Assembly (NCBI GenBank): GCA_965220315.1
Contig: CBDCPP010000001.1
Location: 930,001-994,000 of the forward strand
Length of the DNA stretch: 64,000 nt
From: JAPOXK01 sp965220315
GTDB lineage: Bacteria > Chloroflexota > Dehalococcoidia > Bin125
Direction of reading: 5' to 3'
The notes beneath the pieces are model-generated. The model saw only the letters and a program-made list of their open reading frames with translations. It was not told the DNA's origin and searched no databases. The translations under genes and the position numbers were made by a program. Numbering within the stretch: position 1 is the stretch's first letter; each line of letters begins with the position of its first letter. Shown here one piece after another: positions 60,868 to 64,000 of this stretch.

Positions 60868-60943
60868 GGGCCGCTAGCTCAATTGGAAGAGCAGCTGACT
60901 CTTAATCAGCCGGTTGTAGGTTCGAGTCCTACGCGGCTCACCA
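60868..60943 (+). tRNA. tRNA-Lys (CTT)
   Basis: Acceptor GGGCCGC pairs with GCGGCTC (one G-T). The anticodon stem GCTGA/TCAGC encloses CTCTTAA, giving anticodon CTT. T-arm GTAGG TTCGAGT CCTAC. Discriminator A and encoded CCA (60941-60943). An integrase-type pseudogene starts 140 bases downstream, so the 3' half is a likely attachment site, as tRNA genes often are. Confidence 0.96.
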
Positions 60944-60954
60944 CCCACCCCTCG

Positions 60955-60982
60955 CGATTTCCCTAGCGCCGTAGGGAAATCG
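60955..60982. terminator. 11-bp hairpin after tRNA-Lys
   Basis: CGATTTCCCTA (60955-60965) pairs perfectly with TAGGGAAATCG (60972-60982) around GCGCCG. It begins 12 bases past the tRNA-Lys CCA. There is no T-run, so termination is only one option; it may also be an integrase or excision-protein site next to the presumed attachment site. Confidence 0.45.
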
Positions 60983-61002
60983 GCACACCCCACCCCGCTG
61001 GA

Positions 61003-61041
61003 AGTGGCACGGGCGTTCCCGCATGCCACTCGCGTGCCACT
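61003..61041. repeat. TGCCACT repeats between tRNA-Lys and integrase
   Basis: AGTGGCACG (61003-61011) is mirrored by CGTGCCACT (61033-61041), and TGCCACT occurs twice in direct orientation (61024-61030 and 61035-61041), 11 bases apart. About 40-80 bases upstream of the integrase start, as expected for arm-type integrase sites. Inference. Confidence 0.4.
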
Positions 61042-61083
61042 CCCTGCTGTCTCGCGGGGGCACGCCCGCCGTAGTCTTGGGCT

Positions 61084-62186
61084 ATGCCCCGCTCCCGCTC
61101 CGGCTCCAAGCGCCCGCCCGGTTCTGGCTCCGTTCGCCAGTTACGGCCGGGCGTCTGGCAGGCCCGCTGGTCCGTCGGCAGCGGCCCCGGACGCCGTTAT
61201 CTGTCCGAGGTGATCCACGGCACGAAGGCTGAGGCGGAGGCGCTCCTGCGGCACTGGCTGGCCGAACGGGAGCGGACGCGCGGCCTCAGCGGCCTGGCCG
61301 GGAACCCGCACCTGACCGTGGAGCAGTGGCTGCGTCACGCCTGCGCCCCGGTACCCTGCGCAGCTACACGAACATCGTCGAGGTGGAGCTCATCCCCGGT
61401 CTGGGATCGCGCCGCCTCAATCGGCTGGCCGTGGGCGACTTGCAGGCCTTCTTCCACACGCTGGCGGACCGTCCCCACTGGCGGCGCTTCGTCCGCTCCG
61501 TGCTGCGTTCGGCCCTGAGCGAGGCGGAGCGCCAGGAGCTCGTGCCCCGCAACGTCGCCCGCCTGGTGCGGCTGCCCACGCCCCCGCGCAAGGAAGTGCA
61601 GCCGCTGACGGAGGAGCAGACGCGGGCGTTCCTGCGGGCCGTCGAGGGGGACCGCCTGGAGGCGCTCTACAAGCTGGCGATCGCCACGGGCATGCGCCAG
61701 GGCGAGTTCCTGGGCCCCACCTGGCCGGACGTCGACCTCGAGGCGGGCACGCTCGCCGTACGGCGCAGCCTCAAGTACTACCACGGGGGCTACCACCTCG
61801 ACGCCGTGAAGACGGACCGCTCCCGCCGCACGCTGACGCTGGCTCCGCCGCTGGTGACGGCCCTGCGCCAGCACCGACGGGCGCAGATCGTCCGCTCCTC
61901 CTGGCGACTGGTCTTCGTCACGCGGAACGGGCAGCCTCTGAACGGCACGAACGTCACCCACACGCTTCAGCGCCACCTCGCGCGGGCCGGGCTCCCCCGC
62001 ATCCGCTTTCACGATCTGCGCCACGGTGCCGCCACCTACTTGCTGGGGGCGGGCGTGGGCATGAAGGAAGTCTCGGACCTGCTGGGCCACCAGCAGATGA
62101 GCACCACGGCCGACATCTACGCGCACACGCTCCCGGAGGCGCGGCGGGTAGCCATGGATAAGCTCGCGGACGTGGTCTTCAGCTAA
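61084..62186 (+). pseudogene. int: Tyrosine integrase, frameshifted
   Basis: The first part (ATG 61084) encodes the N-terminal arm-binding and start of the core-binding domain (SGSVRQLRPGVWQARWSV, GTKAEAEALLRHWLAER, HLTVEQWLRHA). Near 61340 the protein sequence passes to another frame and continues RPGTLRSYTNIVEVELIPGLG to the end at 62186. The catalytic domain is complete in that second frame: Arg in ATGMRQGEFLG, Lys in DAVKTDRSRR, HxxR in FHDLRHGAATYLL, His in LLGHQQMSTTAD and Tyr in IYAHT. A full product would be about 370 residues. Immediately downstream of tRNA-Lys. Recent loss, programmed frameshift or sequencing error are possible. Confidence 0.8.
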
Positions 62187-62312
62187 CTGCGGGCTCCGGC
62201 TGGTCAACGATGCCAACGAGAAAATCGAAGTATTCCTATTGGCTGAGCTGGGTACTCGCTTGCACTAAACTCGGCAGGAGTCGGCTCGAAAATCAGACCA
62301 CGAGAAGGCGAG

Positions 62313-62651
62313 ATGCTTCCTGAGACCTTTTGGAACGACGTACCGCCGCTCGACATCATTGAGTACGCGAACAACGTTGAAGCAGAGAGCTCCGTGGCCG
62401 ACGCGACCACTGCTAGAGACTGTGAAATCCAAGCCCTGTGCAAGCTCCACCTCATACGAACTGGGGCAGAGCCAGAGATGATGAAGGAAACCGTACAGTC
62501 GAGGGTCAATACCCGGAGGCTTTTCTTCGGAGAGTGGACCAACGACGGCGGCCCGTTCTCAGAAGAGGAAGTGCTCAACCTACGCTCGCAGGTCAAGCCG
62601 TGGGCATTCCCTCCGGATTTCAGGTCCTTGCTGGCCGAAATCTTCGTATAG
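62313..62651 (+). CDS. Hypothetical protein, 112 residues
   Basis: 112 residues, acidic and soluble, starting MLPETFWNDVPPLDIIEYAN and ending PPDFRSLLAEIFV. ATG at 62313 has AAGG five bases upstream. No family recognised; a hydrophobic core is not obvious. It is lower in GC than the flanking integrase and helicase genes. It is a lone cargo-like ORF between the integrase and the helicase, so it is likely part of the integrated element or its remains. Confidence 0.5.
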   Translation: MLPETFWNDVPPLDIIEYANNVEAESSVADATTARDCEIQALCKLHLIRTGAEPEMMKETVQSRVNTRRLFFGEWTNDGGPFSEEEVLNLRSQVKPWAFPPDFRSLLAEIFV

Positions 62652-62683
62652 ACCGCATATAGGGCTGTCTGGAACGACGAGTG

Positions 62684-62842
62684 CTAGTGCTGTAGCGCGT
62701 CGTCGTACACGATCGCGCTCCCAGCCTCCGCCGCCCACACGTAGACATCCACGCCGGTCGTGGGCCGCACCGTGATCCGTTCGCCCGGCGCGAGCGTGAA
62801 GGCGGGGGAGCTAGCGCTCCCTCTGAGCGTGGCCGTCGGCAC
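62684..62842 (-). CDS. 52-residue ORF overlapping the helicase C-terminus
   Basis: GTG at 62842 to TAG at 62684-62686, minus strand. The product reads VPTATLRGSASSPAFTLAPG, then ITVRPTTGVDVYVWAAEAGS. It is beta-like and not basic, unlike the overlapping Arg-rich helicase tail, so it looks like a real protein end. The style recalls C-terminal domains of surface or virion proteins, but I recognise no family. It may be the 3' end of a larger gene cut off by an insertion. Confidence 0.35.
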   Translation of the reverse strand: MPTATLRGSASSPAFTLAPGERITVRPTTGVDVYVWAAEAGSAIVYDDALQH

Positions 62843-64000
62843 GGGGCCGTCCTCGTGAGCGCGCGCGCCGCTGACCGGCCGCGGCTCGCATCTCAGTCAC
62901 CCGATGTGTCGGCGCCCCATGCGGCCGCCCGCGTGATCCTGCCGCCGCTAACGTGGCCGAGTTCGTGGCACCGCTGGCGCGCCCGTCCCCATTACTCTGT
63001 CCACCGCGGCGACGGCGGCGGCGTGGTGCCGGAGCACCGCTCTCCTCCCTGCGGGGCGCGGGCCTCGACCGGGGGGACCGGCGCGGAGCCGGCTCCACGG
63101 CCGCGCGGCCGTTTGTTGGTGACGATCGCAACGCGTCCAGTGGGCGCCGCTCCAACCGGCAGCCCATCATCCGCTCGATCGCGCGCACCGCGCTGGCGTC
63201 GGCGGGAGTGACCAAGGTGAAGGCGTCGCCGGTCCGCGCTGCGCGGCCCGTGCGGCCGATGCGGTGCGTGTACGCGTCGACCGTATCGGGCATGTCGTAG
63301 TTGATGACATGCGAGATCGTCGAGACGTCGATCCCCCGCGCCGCGATGTCCGTCGCGACCAGGATCGGATACTTGCCGCTCCGAAAGCCATCGAGTGCCT
63401 CCTGACGGCGACGCTGCGACAGGTTGCCCTGCAGGCAAGTGGCGTCGAAGCCGGCGGCAACCAGCACCGCCGCCACGCGCTTCGCCCGCCACTTGGTGCG
63501 CGTGAACACCAGCACCGATTCGGTATCGGAGCGATAGAGGAGCTGCACGAGTGCTTCGCCCTTCTCCCCCTCCGCCACCGGGTAGAGCGCGTGCGCGACC
63601 GTCTCCGCCGGCCTGGCGCGATCGACCTCGACCGTCACCGGGTCGGACAGGATCTCCGTCGCCAGCTTGCGGATGTCCGGCGGCATCGTGGCGGAGAACA
63701 AGAGCGTCTGCCGCTCTTCGGGCAGGCGTGTGAGAATGCGACGGATATCCGGCAAAAAGCCCATGTCGAAGAGGCGGTCCGCCTCGTCCAGGACGAGCAC
63801 TTCGACATCCGAAAGCTCCGCCGTGCCCTGCTGCAAGTGATCGAGCAGCCGACCGGGGCAGGCAACCACGATCTCCGCGCCGCCCTGCAACCGCCGGATC
63901 TGCGGGTTGATGTTGACCCCGCCGTAGATCGGGACGCTCCGCAGGCCCGTCTCCGCGCCCAGCGCGTTGAAGGCAGCGTCGATCTGGTGGGTCAGCTCAC
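62811..64000 (-). CDS. DEAD-box RNA helicase (5' end missing)
   Basis: At least 396 residues, with the start beyond the window end. From the right edge: IDAAFNALGAETGLRSVPIYGGV leads into motif Ib (ACPGRLLDHL), motif II LDEADRLFDMGF, motif III SATMPP, motif IV VLVFTRTK, motif V ATDIAARGIDV and motif VI HRIGRTGRAART. After about residue 270 the tail becomes extremely Arg/Ala/Gly/Pro rich (RRRRRRGGQSNGDG), as in RhlE/CsdA-like proteins. Unwinds RNA during ribosome assembly or mRNA decay. The C-terminus overlaps a separate ORF at 62684-62842, and the end of the tail may have been altered by the insertion nearby. Family firm, subfamily open. Confidence 0.92.
   Translation of the reverse strand, partial: ELTHQIDAAFNALGAETGLRSVPIYGGVNINPQIRRLQGGAEIVVACPGRLLDHLQQGTAELSDVEVLVLDEADRLFDMGFLPDIRRILTRLPEERQTLLFSATMPPDIRKLATEILSDPVTVEVDRARPAETVAHALYPVAEGEKGEALVQLLYRSDTESVLVFTRTKWRAKRVAAVLVAAGFDATCLQGNLSQRRRQEALDGFRSGKYPILVATDIAARGIDVSTISHVINYDMPDTVDAYTHRIGRTGRAARTGDAFTLVTPADASAVRAIERMMGCRLERRPLDALRSSPTNGRAAVEPAPRRSPRSRPAPRREESGAPAPRRRRRRGGQSNGDGRASGATNSATLAAAGSRGRPHGAPTHRVTEMRAAAGQRRARSRGRPRADGHAQRER

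Noticed and set aside
60943..64000. Second copy of the tRNA-Lys 3' end as attR
   Set aside because: I could not find a copy of the T-arm and acceptor sequence in the remaining window; the far end, if it exists, lies beyond it or is lost.
1..64000. CRISPR arrays, rRNA genes, replication origin or complete prophage
   Set aside because: No regularly spaced direct repeats, no rRNA-like stretches, no DnaA-box cluster and no structural phage gene set were seen.

Overview
The window is a GC-rich (roughly 60%) bacterial chromosome segment made mostly of housekeeping genes. The protein set suggests Chloroflexota (a Dehalococcoidia or Thermomicrobia-like lineage). Pointers are a DUF512 radical-SAM-like protein beside ispH-plsC-cmk, an alaS/baseplate-J-like/ruvX/mltG string, an aroK-aroB fusion next to aroC, a topoisomerase I without zinc fingers, and single-pass surface proteins with CARDB or lamin-tail domains. 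The phylum call is inference from gene content; there is no rRNA to confirm it.

Layout. 1-2165 holds most of a UvrD/PcrA helicase (5' end outside the window), convergent with a MazG pyrophosphohydrolase; a DUF1461 membrane protein follows on the plus strand. From 32315 back to 4040 nearly everything lies on the minus strand in one 28-kb co-directional run of 25 genes: glmU, corC-like, dprA, topA, xer, aroQ, X-Pro peptidase, efp, xseA, xseB, PHP phosphoesterase, formyltransferase, three poorly known envelope or zinc-ribbon genes, rluB-type, cmk, plsC, ispH, DUF512, glmS, a CARDB surface protein, dnaG, rpoD and an FmdB zinc ribbon. Many neighbours overlap by GTGA or ATGA, which implies translational coupling. 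The plus strand resumes at 32657 with alaS, a baseplate-J-like membrane protein, ruvX, mltG and a shikimate block (aroE, a membrane protein, aroC, aroKB), then acylphosphatase.

43.7-44.3 kb is a small decayed patch with a G10 tract. It is followed by moeA and a stand-alone AsnC ligand-binding domain (minus), pheS-pheT (plus), and infC-rpmI-rplT, a biotin carboxylase with its biotin carrier, and thrS (minus). infC appears to start at a CTG codon behind a strong GGGAGG site, in keeping with the non-standard infC starts known elsewhere. The infC and tRNA-Val upstream regions carry the same promoter-like hexamers (TTGACC, 18 bp, TAGCAT).

The last 9 kb is accessory: an MMPL exporter, an MpaB/DUF2236 oxygenase, an orphan solute-binding lipoprotein, a decayed NCS2 nucleobase permease, tRNA-Val(GAC), tRNA-Lys(CTT), and directly downstream of tRNA-Lys a frameshifted tyrosine integrase, a 112-aa orphan ORF and a 52-aa orphan ORF that runs into the C-terminus of a DEAD-box helicase (5' end outside the window). 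I read this as the scar of an element integrated at tRNA-Lys. I did not find a clearly new multi-gene system. The best leads are the 33-nt palindrome before dnaG with a partial copy near mazG, the shared promoter motif, the CTG-start infC, the half-methylase MazG fusion and the tRNA-Lys integration scar.
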